A stretch of 64,000 nt of DNA from Candidatus Poribacteria bacterium (lineage in GTDB: Bacteria; Poribacteria; WGA-4E; WGA-3G), in contig JAJECN010000054.1 of NCBI GenBank assembly GCA_022821965.1, positions 62,001 to 126,000 of the forward strand, read 5' to 3'. Position numbers and translations under genes: made by a program. Every line of letters starts with the position of its first letter. Positions within the stretch are counted from its first letter, which is position 1. Shown here piece after piece: positions 1-8,976 of the stretch. Below the pieces are notes generated by a model. It had not been told where the DNA came from, made no database searches, and saw only the letters and a program-made list of their open reading frames with translations.

Positions 1-1
1 A

Positions 2-832
2 CCTTTTTATGAAAACTATGGACCGGATACGATCATCTCTGGTGCGAAACCGGTCTACGTAGCGTTACAAGAGACACCAGCATCTGATGGTACTATCCAA
101 TTTACCTATGACGCAGCCGAACTCAGAGATGCTTTTTCTGCCAATACGAAAGCCATCATCATAAACACCCCGAATAACCCACTCGGTAAGGTTTTTAGTC
201 GGGACGAACTTCAACAGATTGCTGACCTCTGCTGTGCGTACGATTGTCTTGCTATCACCGATGAAATATATGAGCACATGATTTACGATGAAAGACCGCA
301 TGTTAGTATCGGTGCGCTGCCGCAGATGCGGGATCGAACGATTACCGTGTCAGGATTGAGCAAAGCCTATTCAATGACCGGGTGGCGGTTAGGATATGTC
401 ATCGCGCCAGAGCCGTTAACCGATGCTATCCGTAAAATGCACGATTTTTTGACAGTCGGTGCGCCGCATCCACTTCAACGTGCTGGCGTTGTTGCCCTCA
501 ATTTGCCACCGAGTTATCACCAAGAACTGGTCGCGAAATATGATAAGAATCGCAAACGTCTCGTAAATGACCTCACAGAAGCAGGATTTGTCTGCCATCA
601 GCCGGAGGGTGCCTATTACATCATGACTGACATCACCGATTTTGGGTTTTCGGATGATACGGCTTTTGCCCATTGGTTGGTGAAGGAGATTGGCGTAGGT
701 GGCGTGCCGGGTTCCAGTTTCTATAGCCGTCCACACCTCGGCAAGACGAAATTCCGGTTTATGTTCAGCATGGCGGACGACATTCTCTCAGAAGCTGCCG
801 AACGCTTGATGCAAATCAAGGCAAAAATCTGA
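2..832 (+). CDS. PLP-dependent class I/II aminotransferase (5' truncated by window edge)
   Basis: Frame 2 is open from base 2: PFYENYGPDTIISGAKPVYV...INTPNNPLGKVFSRDEL...ITDEIYEHMIYD...VSGLSKAYSMTGWRLGY. NPLG, DEIYE and the SLSKxxxMTGWR PLP-lysine motif are diagnostic. The track ORF at 278 is only the 3' part. Confidence 0.93.
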   Translation, partial: PFYENYGPDTIISGAKPVYVALQETPASDGTIQFTYDAAELRDAFSANTKAIIINTPNNPLGKVFSRDELQQIADLCCAYDCLAITDEIYEHMIYDERPHVSIGALPQMRDRTITVSGLSKAYSMTGWRLGYVIAPEPLTDAIRKMHDFLTVGAPHPLQRAGVVALNLPPSYHQELVAKYDKNRKRLVNDLTEAGFVCHQPEGAYYIMTDITDFGFSDDTAFAHWLVKEIGVGGVPGSSFYSRPHLGKTKFRFMFSMADDILSEAAERLMQIKAKI

Positions 833-911
833 AAGTAGGAGGGCTTTAGAAAGCCTACACGCTGCTTTCTCCCACCGCGGGTTCTCTGTTCACAATTTAA
901 GAAGGATTGAT

Positions 912-1118
912 ATGGACATTTCTCTTGAAAACGAAACGCAGGACATCTACAGAAGAGAGATTGAGACTCTTATTCAGCGGGATGAGAAGTATAGAGATTT
1001 AGGTCCCGCGGAACTTGAGGCGATTGTGCGAGCGTTTGAATTGACTTTGACAAACGGACGCGAGAAGGTCCGAGCACAGATGCTTTATGACCTCATCCAC
1101 CAAAAGAGAGACGATTGA
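912..1118 (+). CDS. Small hypothetical protein, coupled upstream of Rad50-like ATPase
   Basis: 68-aa ORF. Its TGA (1116-1118) is followed one nt later by the ATG (1120) of the next gene. Confidence 0.6.
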   Translation: MDISLENETQDIYRREIETLIQRDEKYRDLGPAELEAIVRAFELTLTNGREKVRAQMLYDLIHQKRDD

Positions 1119-1119
1119 T

Positions 1120-2994
1120 ATGCAGTTAGAACGGATCCGGCTTAAGACTTTTGGCTGTTTCCAACAGCGTGATTTTGAACTTCATAACGGCATTAATCTC
1201 ATTTTTGGTCCCAATTTTAGTGGGAAAAGCACGCTTGTCAATGCAATCTTCTTCACACTGACAGGGAAACCGATTGTTCCGCGCGTGGATACCTCTGCCA
1301 TTAAAAACGCCAAAGCCTATAGCGGTACAGCTGGACTCCAATTTGTCGTAGATGGTGAGCGTTACCAACTCTACCGTGCCACCGGAAAACGCATCCAGCT
1401 CCGTTCTGAGAAAAATGGCGCGTGGCATGTTCTGTTCGATGAGAATCGGGTCAAGGTAACAGAAGCGATGTTGCAAGAGCAATTTGGGATTATGCACGAG
1501 CAACTTGCGCTCACCACCTTCCTCCGCGAGGGAGAAATTTTTGAATTCCTCGCCCGCCAAACTGCCAGCCGTCGCGATATTCTTCACACCCTTCTCGGTA
1601 TCGACAGATTGATTGAGGTTCGGCAGCGGTTCATTGACACGCGTCGTATTGCCAAACGTGAACAGGGAAGGATCCATGCCCACCAAAATAGCCTGCGGTT
1701 CAATGCTCAGAACGCAAACGCATCCGAAATCGATCGGATTGAAGCGAAGTTGAAAAGTTTGGAAGCCGCTTACGGTGCTGAAACGGGTGATACCGCACTC
1801 ATTGCAGAGTGGCTCCAGCACCAGAACCGCTTGCAAAAGCAATTGGATACGCTTACACATCAACAGCACGAGGCATTGAGCGGTTTCAACGATATCGCGG
1901 GGCTGCGTGGAATGATAACCACCATTGAGACTGCCGTTCAGGAAGCCGTCGGATTAGAAACAAAACGTGAGAAACTCATACAACAAATTGGCAGCCTTGA
2001 ATCACAAATTACGGCGTTGACAAACGTCTGTAACACCCTCCGCACCTTGATTGAAAGCGATGAACAGCACTGTCCGACCTGTTATCAGAAGGTTGAGCAG
2101 GAAATGGTCCAGCAGATTATTGACGAAAAAGAGACTGAGAAATCAAAGCACAGCACTGAATTAGATGCCCACAAGAAATCTTTGGAGACAGAAACAGCGA
2201 ATTTGGAAAGTCGCCGTGAACTTGAGGAACGGCTGCAAACTTTGCAGAGGCTTTTGACGCAATTTGAACATCGCTCCGGTGAAATTGAGGAGATTCAAAA
2301 TGAACTTCGTACACTAACTTCTCGTTTGGCTGATCGGGGCATCCAAAAGGGTGAACAATTGCCTTCTGAAGCATCTGCCGGTTTAGACAAACCGAAACTG
2401 AAAGCACAAATTGAGCAGGAACGGAAACGGTTGGATCAACTCAAACAGCAGGAGGCTGTCCGCTTGGATAGACTTGGTGCGCTTCAGCGGGTAAATAGAG
2501 ACGCGGTAAAGGTTGAAAAGACGCTCCTGAGTTTAGAACTCGCCTGTGCAGGCGTTGACAAAACCATCGAAACCCTCCAACAGCAGATCCTCAAGCCTGC
2601 TGAGGAGGAATTACATCATTGGCTTGAAAAGATGGAACTCTTTTCTGTTTCTGGCGAGAACGGGGGACAAACTCGCGTTGACTTGCAACGCCAACACCTA
2701 CTCCCTTCGCTCACGATAGATGGTGTTGATCGGAGTTTGATGCTGCTGAGTGGGAGCGAGAAGATGTTTCTCTATCTCTGTTTCAAAGTCGCCCTCGCCA
2801 AGGTTTTGGGCAATCCGGGTTTCTTCGTGTTCGACGATCCAACGCTCCATTTAGATGGTGAGCGGAAGGCGTTGATGGTGGATTTTATCCGTCAACTTGC
2901 TGAAGAGCATCAGGTGGTTGTGACGAGTTATGATGAGGATGTCCGTTCAGGTCTTGAAGGTGCTAACCTCATTGAGATGAAACGGCGGTCGTAG
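1120..2994 (+). CDS. Rad50/SbcC-like SMC-family ATPase with zinc-hook CxxC
   Basis: MQLERIRLKTFGCFQ...LIFGPNFSGKSTLVNAI (Walker A), coiled coil, HCPTCYQ hook at about 2071-2082, LLSGSEKMFLYLCFKVAL signature, FFVFDDPTLHLD Walker B. Start chosen at 1120, not track 1087. Confidence 0.85.
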   Translation: MQLERIRLKTFGCFQQRDFELHNGINLIFGPNFSGKSTLVNAIFFTLTGKPIVPRVDTSAIKNAKAYSGTAGLQFVVDGERYQLYRATGKRIQLRSEKNGAWHVLFDENRVKVTEAMLQEQFGIMHEQLALTTFLREGEIFEFLARQTASRRDILHTLLGIDRLIEVRQRFIDTRRIAKREQGRIHAHQNSLRFNAQNANASEIDRIEAKLKSLEAAYGAETGDTALIAEWLQHQNRLQKQLDTLTHQQHEALSGFNDIAGLRGMITTIETAVQEAVGLETKREKLIQQIGSLESQITALTNVCNTLRTLIESDEQHCPTCYQKVEQEMVQQIIDEKETEKSKHSTELDAHKKSLETETANLESRRELEERLQTLQRLLTQFEHRSGEIEEIQNELRTLTSRLADRGIQKGEQLPSEASAGLDKPKLKAQIEQERKRLDQLKQQEAVRLDRLGALQRVNRDAVKVEKTLLSLELACAGVDKTIETLQQQILKPAEEELHHWLEKMELFSVSGENGGQTRVDLQRQHLLPSLTIDGVDRSLMLLSGSEKMFLYLCFKVALAKVLGNPGFFVFDDPTLHLDGERKALMVDFIRQLAEEHQVVVTSYDEDVRSGLEGANLIEMKRRS

Positions 2995-3060
2995 ACGACA
3001 CTAAGAGAGATCGGTCCCTCCTCGCCATCGTCCGTTTCATAAGCGGTTTCCAAAATCAAT

Positions 3061-3090
3061 TTGACTTGATTCAAATCGTCATGGTATCCT
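3061..3090 (+). promoter_or_regulatory. Possible sigma70-type promoter (TTGACT-18-TATCCT)
   Basis: TTGACT at 3061, TATCCT at 3085, followed by AAAGGAGGAATTAACA RBS before ATG 3115. Confidence 0.35.
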
Positions 3091-3114
3091 CTAAAATAAA
3101 AGGAGGAATTAACA

Positions 3115-3366
3115 ATGAAACACCCAAATTGGACAGAAACCGATTCATATAAATGTAAGCAAATTTGGGCAGAATACCAGAAACGGCACGATATTACCGA
3201 ACGGATTGGACAGACAGCCGGTATAGATCCGAAGAGCGGCAAGATTTGGTTCGGCGACTCCATTTCAGAGATTGTTGAACACCGGCGTACTGAGGGGCTG
3301 ACTTCTCCACTCTTCTTTGAACGGGTCGGCTTTAGAACCTATTTTCGGAAGGGTGGACATCAATGA
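3115..3366 (+). CDS. Small hypothetical protein, overlaps next gene by ATGA
   Basis: 83-aa ORF with strong RBS (AGGAGG). Stop overlaps ATG at 3363. Confidence 0.6.
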   Translation: MKHPNWTETDSYKCKQIWAEYQKRHDITERIGQTAGIDPKSGKIWFGDSISEIVEHRRTEGLTSPLFFERVGFRTYFRKGGHQ

Positions 3367-4470
3367 AAACGTTTGGAACCGAAGGCCCCGTATCCCCAGA
3401 GAAAAACTACATTGTCAGCAGGACGGCTGAACTCACCGACTTTATCGATCGCATCAAACAGGGAAAATACCTTGTTATTTTTGCCCCGTGCCAAACCGGC
3501 AAAACCACGTTTTTCCAATTGGCACTTGATATGCTTGTCGCCGAGGATCCAACTTATTTCCCTATTGAACTTAACTTTGAAGCGTATGTAGATGTAGACC
3601 CAGTCGATTTTTATAGAAGCCTCGTCGAAGATATTCGTGAGGGGATAGTACACAATTTCCAAAAACGTGGAAGCACACCTACTAAAGCATTGATGTCTTT
3701 TTTAGATGCCGCAGAAATAACGAATCATCTGTTAATGCTAAGGTTTTTCCAACATTTAGCGAGTTTGCTTGGTAATCAAAAGTTTGTTGTTATCATTGAC
3801 GAGTTTGATGGCATTCCCACAACTGCTGTGAGAGGTTTCCTTCATTCGTTGCGTCGTATCTACCTCACCCGTAGTGCTCCGCAATGTCCACACAGCGTCG
3901 GCATCGTTGGTGTCAAGAGCATCGCCCAACTTGACTACGACCGCTCGGTTTCTCCGTTCAATATTCATGACGAGTTTGCGCTGCCTAATTTCACGCTTGA
4001 ACAGGTGCATGAACTTCTGGGACAATATACAGACGAAGTTGGTCAAGTCTTCGCGCCTGAAGTCATCGAAAGTCTTCACAAACAGACAGGTGGACAGCCC
4101 TTTCTCGTTAACCGATGCGCCCGAATTCTCACAGCAGAACTGGAAATTCCAAAGATCGATCCGATTGTGATGGAGCATTTCTCAAGTGCCCATGCGCGGT
4201 TCCTTCGAGAACAAAACCGCAATATTCAGCACTTGTTGACGAATATTCGCAGAGACCGGTGCTTTGAGAGAATCCTGATGGAGATTGCCTCTTACGATAA
4301 AGAAAGTGCAACTCGCGAAATATCTGATCATAGAAAATGTGAACGAAGGGTATTACGTGGTATTTGATCATCGTAAAAACCCCGAACCTCGGGTAGAAAC
4401 ACAAACATTGCAGGATTTGACGATTCGGAGTTATGTTATTCCTGTGGTGCAAGAACGTCCTTCAGCTTAG
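3363..4470 (+). pseudogene. AAA-like ATPase with PD-(D/E)XK C-terminus, internally deleted and frameshifted
   Basis: N-terminal AAA (VIFAPCQTGKTTFFQLAL, VVIIDEFDGIP) in the frame of 3363-4367. The remnant of the C-terminal end (KKVQLAKYLIIENVNEGYYVVFDHRKNPEPRVETQ...RSYVIPVVQERPSA) continues in another frame to 4470. Confidence 0.75.
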
Positions 4471-4476
4471 GGACTG

Positions 4477-5889
4477 CTATTCTTTTGACTGATCGCTGAC
4501 TGCTGAAAACCGCTCAAGGTAAATATCACCCTTGTCTTCTTGCATATTGCTCCAGACGACAACCCACTCCCCGTTCCCAACAGATGCCACAAAAGGTGGA
4601 TAGTGTTTTCCCGTGCTTGTAGAGATTGGCACGCCGTCTTTTTCCCATAACAAAGTTCCTGATAGATCGATGTGTTGTCCATAGATAGCATCTTTACTCT
4701 CTTCACCGAAGTCCTCTCGATAATCTACCCATGCCACGAAAAACCGATCCTTCCCGGTTTGGACAATGAAAGGTTTGTCTTGATGACCGCCTGCTGTGCA
4801 GAGAGAGATGCCGTCCTCTTTCCAGACTGGTGTTCCGTCCGCACGGATACGCTGCACGTACAGGTCAGAATAGATATCGCGTTCGTCGCGCCAGACAGCG
4901 ATAAAACCGCCTTCACCGTCGTTCACAATTGAGGTGTGTTTCTGGATGCCCGGTGCCGTACAGATCGGAACACCGGTGTCCTGCCATAATTTACTGCCGT
5001 CAGGTGCGACTCGCTGCGCATAGAGTTGATCGTTGATGAAATTTTCATACACCTGCCAAAGCACGATAATACCGCCTTCGCCATCAGCAATTACACGCGG
5101 TTCACCTTGCATCCCTTCTGTTGGTGAGACAAGACGCGGACGCTCCCATAAAGGTGTCGCGTCCAAACGCATCCGATGCGCCATGATATGCCACGCATCA
5201 TATCCGATAACATCCCACCAAACTATATAGAATCCGCCCAACCCATCTGCAACCAGAATCGGATCACTTTGTAGAGATTCCGATGGAAAAACGGGGATTC
5301 CATCGGGTGCCCACATCGGTTCGCCGCTGGCATTAACCCGTTGGATGTAAAGGTCTTGGAACTCAGAACTTCGGCGTTCATCCTCCCAAATAAAGATGGC
5401 ACCGCCTTCACCATCGCTCAAGATTGCTTGTGTTGATTGGTCTGCTGTGTTTGTGCAGATAGGAATCCCGTCCGTTTGCCAGAGAATCTCGCCATTGAGT
5501 GTCACCGCTTGGGCGTAGATATCCCAGTTGCTTCTATCGCGTCTGTCGTTCCAGACAACAATGGCGTGCTTGTCGGGTCGAATCATCCGTAAGCGACGTT
5601 GATTTCTACCGGCTGTGCAAATCTTTATACCGTTTTGTTCCCAACGCGTTGTGTTAGTGCTGTCAACGCGTTGGGCGTAAACATCCCAATCCTTGCCGGT
5701 TCGGTAATCTTCCCACATAACGATAACACCGCCTTCACCGTCGTCCACGACCCATGGAAGGAATTGTCCGTCTATAGCAGTTGAAACCGGAATTTCAGCC
5801 GCCGTGGTTCTGCACAATAGGCAAGAACCTACGAGGAATAGGAATATTAAAAGCTGTTTCAGTCGATGAAAAGCGTTTTGGGTGTCCAT
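4477..5889 (-). CDS. Secreted repeat protein (about 8 repeats of DGEGG-[IF]xVWxDxR, probable beta-propeller-like)
   Basis: N-terminal hydrophobic signal (LLIFLFLVGSCLLC). About 54-aa repeats (VVDDGEGGVIVMWEDYRTG...AQRVDS..W..NGI.ICT). Confidence 0.75.
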   Translation of the reverse strand: MDTQNAFHRLKQLLIFLFLVGSCLLCRTTAAEIPVSTAIDGQFLPWVVDDGEGGVIVMWEDYRTGKDWDVYAQRVDSTNTTRWEQNGIKICTAGRNQRRLRMIRPDKHAIVVWNDRRDRSNWDIYAQAVTLNGEILWQTDGIPICTNTADQSTQAILSDGEGGAIFIWEDERRSSEFQDLYIQRVNASGEPMWAPDGIPVFPSESLQSDPILVADGLGGFYIVWWDVIGYDAWHIMAHRMRLDATPLWERPRLVSPTEGMQGEPRVIADGEGGIIVLWQVYENFINDQLYAQRVAPDGSKLWQDTGVPICTAPGIQKHTSIVNDGEGGFIAVWRDERDIYSDLYVQRIRADGTPVWKEDGISLCTAGGHQDKPFIVQTGKDRFFVAWVDYREDFGEESKDAIYGQHIDLSGTLLWEKDGVPISTSTGKHYPPFVASVGNGEWVVVWSNMQEDKGDIYLERFSAVSDQSKE

Positions 5890-6356
5890 AAGTTGACTAA
5901 GACTCCCTTTGTATACAGATTGAGTGCTTCCCAGTGTTCGATGGGGAGTTCAATGTGGGCGAGTGCTGCTGTCGGCATCCGTTCAATGCGTCCCGTCAGA
6001 TGGCTCACGAGTTGTTCCATTGTAGGGTTGTGTCCAACTACCATAACGCACTGATATTTTTTCGGAAGTGATTGTAATGTTTCAAAGTAAACCCCCGGCA
6101 CGGTGTCATAAAACACGTCCAACTTCTTTACTTTTCCTGTGTAACCGCATGCTTTTGCCACTTTGTTTGCTGTCTTTCTCGCCCGTTTTGCTGATGAGGT
6201 AAGAATCCGGTCGGGGATCAATCCCTCTTGACGTAGGTGTTTCCCCATACGTGGCGCGTCCCGTTTACCACGTCTGTTGAGAGGGCGGTCGTAATCGGAG
6301 AGTTCTGGGTAATTCCAACTGGATTTGGCATGTCGCAGAATCAGAAGTGTTTTCAT
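5859..6356 (-). CDS. sixA: SixA-like histidine phosphatase
   Basis: MKTLLILRHAKSSWNYPELSDYDRPLNRRGKRDAPRMG...VVGHNPTMEQLVSHL. RHG motif; start set at internal Met. Confidence 0.88.
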   Translation of the reverse strand: MKTLLILRHAKSSWNYPELSDYDRPLNRRGKRDAPRMGKHLRQEGLIPDRILTSSAKRARKTANKVAKACGYTGKVKKLDVFYDTVPGVYFETLQSLPKKYQCVMVVGHNPTMEQLVSHLTGRIERMPTAALAHIELPIEHWEALNLYTKGVLVNLWTPKTLFID

Positions 6357-6599
6357 TGCTTTTCCTTTGCGTTGCGATTGAGTTTGTGTCCATATCATAT
6401 CACAATCGACGCTTGCCTGTCAATTGCGAGGTTTAGCCATCAGGTAGGTTGGGGTGAATGAATCAGAAAAAGCAGGAAAATTTTGTTTTGCATTCTCAAG
6501 GCTTTTGTGATATTATTTAATAAAATGTCTGTCAACGATTTTAAGGAAATCTCCGTTATAGAGTCTAAATGTAATTTAAACTCTTAAGGAGATAGACAA

Positions 6600-7400
6600 A
6601 TGTTATCTAAAATTAACGGAATACTCATTACACTAATGTTCGCGATGCTGTTTGGCGGCATCAGTGGCTGTTACATTGACACTACTGACGATATGGATGA
6701 TGAACCCCCCGCCATTCCACGTGGGGTCAGAACTATAACAGGAGACGAACAGGTTACTGTTGAATGGTATCCTAACGGTGAATACGACTTGGCAGGCTAT
6801 AGAGTGTGGCGAGGACCCGATGGCACGAATTTTAATGAAATGTTGATAGAGGCACCGCAAGGCACCACACGTTACACAGATACAACCGTTCGCAATGGAG
6901 TGACCTACTATTACGCTGTCTCCGCTTATGATATTCACGGAAACGAAAGTGATCTCAGCCCTGAGAATGCTTGGGATACACCACGACCAGAAGGACGGAA
7001 TATTGCGCTTGATGACTACAACCTTTTTCCTGAAAGAAGTGGTTTCGATTTCTCACAACCGGAAAAAGGGAGTATCCCGTGGGATGTCGCCGCAACTGAT
7101 ATCTATTTTGGACTTGATACCGAAGTCAATGTCACTTACCTCTATTCTGACAATGAAACGCTCATGCAAGATTTGGGGTATCACGAAGATTTTGATGCGG
7201 TTGATGTCGTTCCAGAATTCGGGTACACGACCCTATTTGTTGAACTGATCGAAGGACATATCTATGCCATCTATACACCCGATGGTAACTTCGCCAAGAT
7301 TCGGGTGCGCGAGCTTTATGACGATGCCGTCATTTTTGATTGGGCGTACCAGACGGATCCTGAAAATGTCCAATTGGCTCCGTCTCTCAAGATCCCTTGA
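6600..7400 (+). CDS. Putative lipoprotein with fibronectin type III domain
   Basis: Signal ending in FGGISGC lipobox. FN3-like IPRGVRTITGDEQVTVEWYPNGEYDLAGYRVWRGPDG...GVTYYYAVSAYDIHGNES. Confidence 0.8.
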   Translation: MLSKINGILITLMFAMLFGGISGCYIDTTDDMDDEPPAIPRGVRTITGDEQVTVEWYPNGEYDLAGYRVWRGPDGTNFNEMLIEAPQGTTRYTDTTVRNGVTYYYAVSAYDIHGNESDLSPENAWDTPRPEGRNIALDDYNLFPERSGFDFSQPEKGSIPWDVAATDIYFGLDTEVNVTYLYSDNETLMQDLGYHEDFDAVDVVPEFGYTTLFVELIEGHIYAIYTPDGNFAKIRVRELYDDAVIFDWAYQTDPENVQLAPSLKIP

Positions 7401-7406
7401 TGAGGA

Positions 7407-8063
7407 GTGGATTTCATGATGAAAAAACTTGAGGCGGTGCGAGTGCCGCCTCCATTATACGTGCTTTTTACATTTCTGCTTTTTTTCATTGTTGGGACGG
7501 TTTCGGTAAATGCTGAAACCAAACCTGTTGATGAGAAATCTGACGCTGAAAATCAAAGCACTCAACCGCTTCTACGTAATTATCTGAATACACCTGAAAC
7601 AGAATCGGAGTATCCGCTGTTCCGGTCGCATCCAGAGCGCTACTATCCGGCGCTTGATCTCCAGAAGGCGAGACGGTTATCGATACTTATGCCGGGATTG
7701 GGTCAAGCTTACGCCGGTAATTACACAAAAGCGACACTTTTCCTTACTGTTGAATTGGGTACGTTCGCATTTGCTGGCTATAACATCGCGCGCGCCCTGC
7801 ATTACAATAAACAGGATATTTTTGAAACGGGATTTCAAGACATCCGGACGGGTGAATTTTTAACATACGATCAGGGACGCACCCGAATGAGGAATCACGC
7901 ATTTCTCAGCGGTGTTTTTCTCGCGACGGGTATCGGAATTCATATTTGGAATATCCTTGATGCGCCAAAGACAGCCGAGGCATATAATAATCGAAGATTT
8001 TCTGTGCAAGTGCAACAAAGAGAGCGTGGTATCAGATCTCTAATCTTTACGCATAGGTTTTAA
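7407..8063 (+). CDS. DUF5683-like membrane protein
   Basis: Core LQKARRLSILMPGLGQAYAGNYTKATLFLTVELGTFAFAGYNIAR typical of DUF5683. Confidence 0.7.
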   Translation: MDFMMKKLEAVRVPPPLYVLFTFLLFFIVGTVSVNAETKPVDEKSDAENQSTQPLLRNYLNTPETESEYPLFRSHPERYYPALDLQKARRLSILMPGLGQAYAGNYTKATLFLTVELGTFAFAGYNIARALHYNKQDIFETGFQDIRTGEFLTYDQGRTRMRNHAFLSGVFLATGIGIHIWNILDAPKTAEAYNNRRFSVQVQQRERGIRSLIFTHRF

Positions 8064-8087
8064 CATCCGCTGCTGAATCTACCGGGT

Positions 8088-8870
8088 TTGGGGGTGAAAA
8101 ATTTGCAGTACGCAGTGCGCCTAATCTTCATCTTTCTTCTCATAGGCTGTCTTGCCGTAAACGGTGCCTCCGAATCGCTTGTTGAAAGCCCAAACATTGA
8201 ACCTCACCCACTGCGGGTCGGTGAAAAGTTAACTTACAATATTCATGTGGCAAAAATGCGTGCTGCCAAACGAATAGACTGGATTGTCAAAGAAGAAGCA
8301 GTGAATGGAGAGAATGTTTATCATGTCCAGTCTAAAATGAAAACGCGTGCCCTTTTCAGACTCTATAGTTTCGAGAGGCAGGAAGAAACGTATTTGAATC
8401 CGAAAACGCTTTCACCTGTCCGCTTCCGAAATCAGTTGCGGGATCAGAAATATCGCGCAACTGTAGCAATTGACTTCGGCGTGGAAACGGCAGAATATGA
8501 AAAAATCTCGCGCCCGAAGCCGAAATCACCTGAAAAACGCGAGGCGAAGGTCTTAGAGATACCCACTGGCACACAAGACGAATTGTCAATGCTCTACTTC
8601 CTACGTTCTAAACAACTCACAGTTGGTAAAACCTATTTCTTTCCGGTTATAGCGAAGGGTAAGGTTCAGAAGGTTACCCTCACTGTTGAGAGTAGGGAAA
8701 GAGTAAAAAATAAAGCATTAGGCGTAGTGGAAACGCTTGTCCTACACACCTCAACAGGTGGGCGTTTCTGGTTCACAGATGATGAGCGTCGATTACTCGT
8801 CAAAGCAGAAACGAAAAGGGGACGCTGGACAGCAAGAGCCACTTTAGTCGACATTGAATTTATCAACTAA
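8088..8870 (+). CDS. DUF3108-like periplasmic protein
   Basis: LRVGEKLTYNIHVAKMRAAKRIDWIVKEEAVNGENVYHVQSKMKTRALFRLYSFERQEETYLNPKTLSPVRF. TTG start in track. Confidence 0.72.
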   Translation: MGVKNLQYAVRLIFIFLLIGCLAVNGASESLVESPNIEPHPLRVGEKLTYNIHVAKMRAAKRIDWIVKEEAVNGENVYHVQSKMKTRALFRLYSFERQEETYLNPKTLSPVRFRNQLRDQKYRATVAIDFGVETAEYEKISRPKPKSPEKREAKVLEIPTGTQDELSMLYFLRSKQLTVGKTYFFPVIAKGKVQKVTLTVESRERVKNKALGVVETLVLHTSTGGRFWFTDDERRLLVKAETKRGRWTARATLVDIEFIN

Positions 8871-8976
8871 AACACGGCAATCGGCAGTCGGCAGTCAGCA
8901 AAGAGGTTTCCTTACTGAAAGCTGATCGCTGATTTGTGGCTGCAAGCGTCAGCGGCGGTTTGTCAAGGAAACAGTA

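Noticed and set aside
1126-1869. 247-aa ORF antisense to the Rad50-like gene
   Set aside because: Shadow ORF opposite a well-supported CDS. Composition is Cys/Leu/Phe-rich as expected of antisense translation; no family motif.
3756-4178. 140-aa antisense ORF in the AAA gene
   Set aside because: Opposite strongly supported AAA motifs; no recognisable domain.
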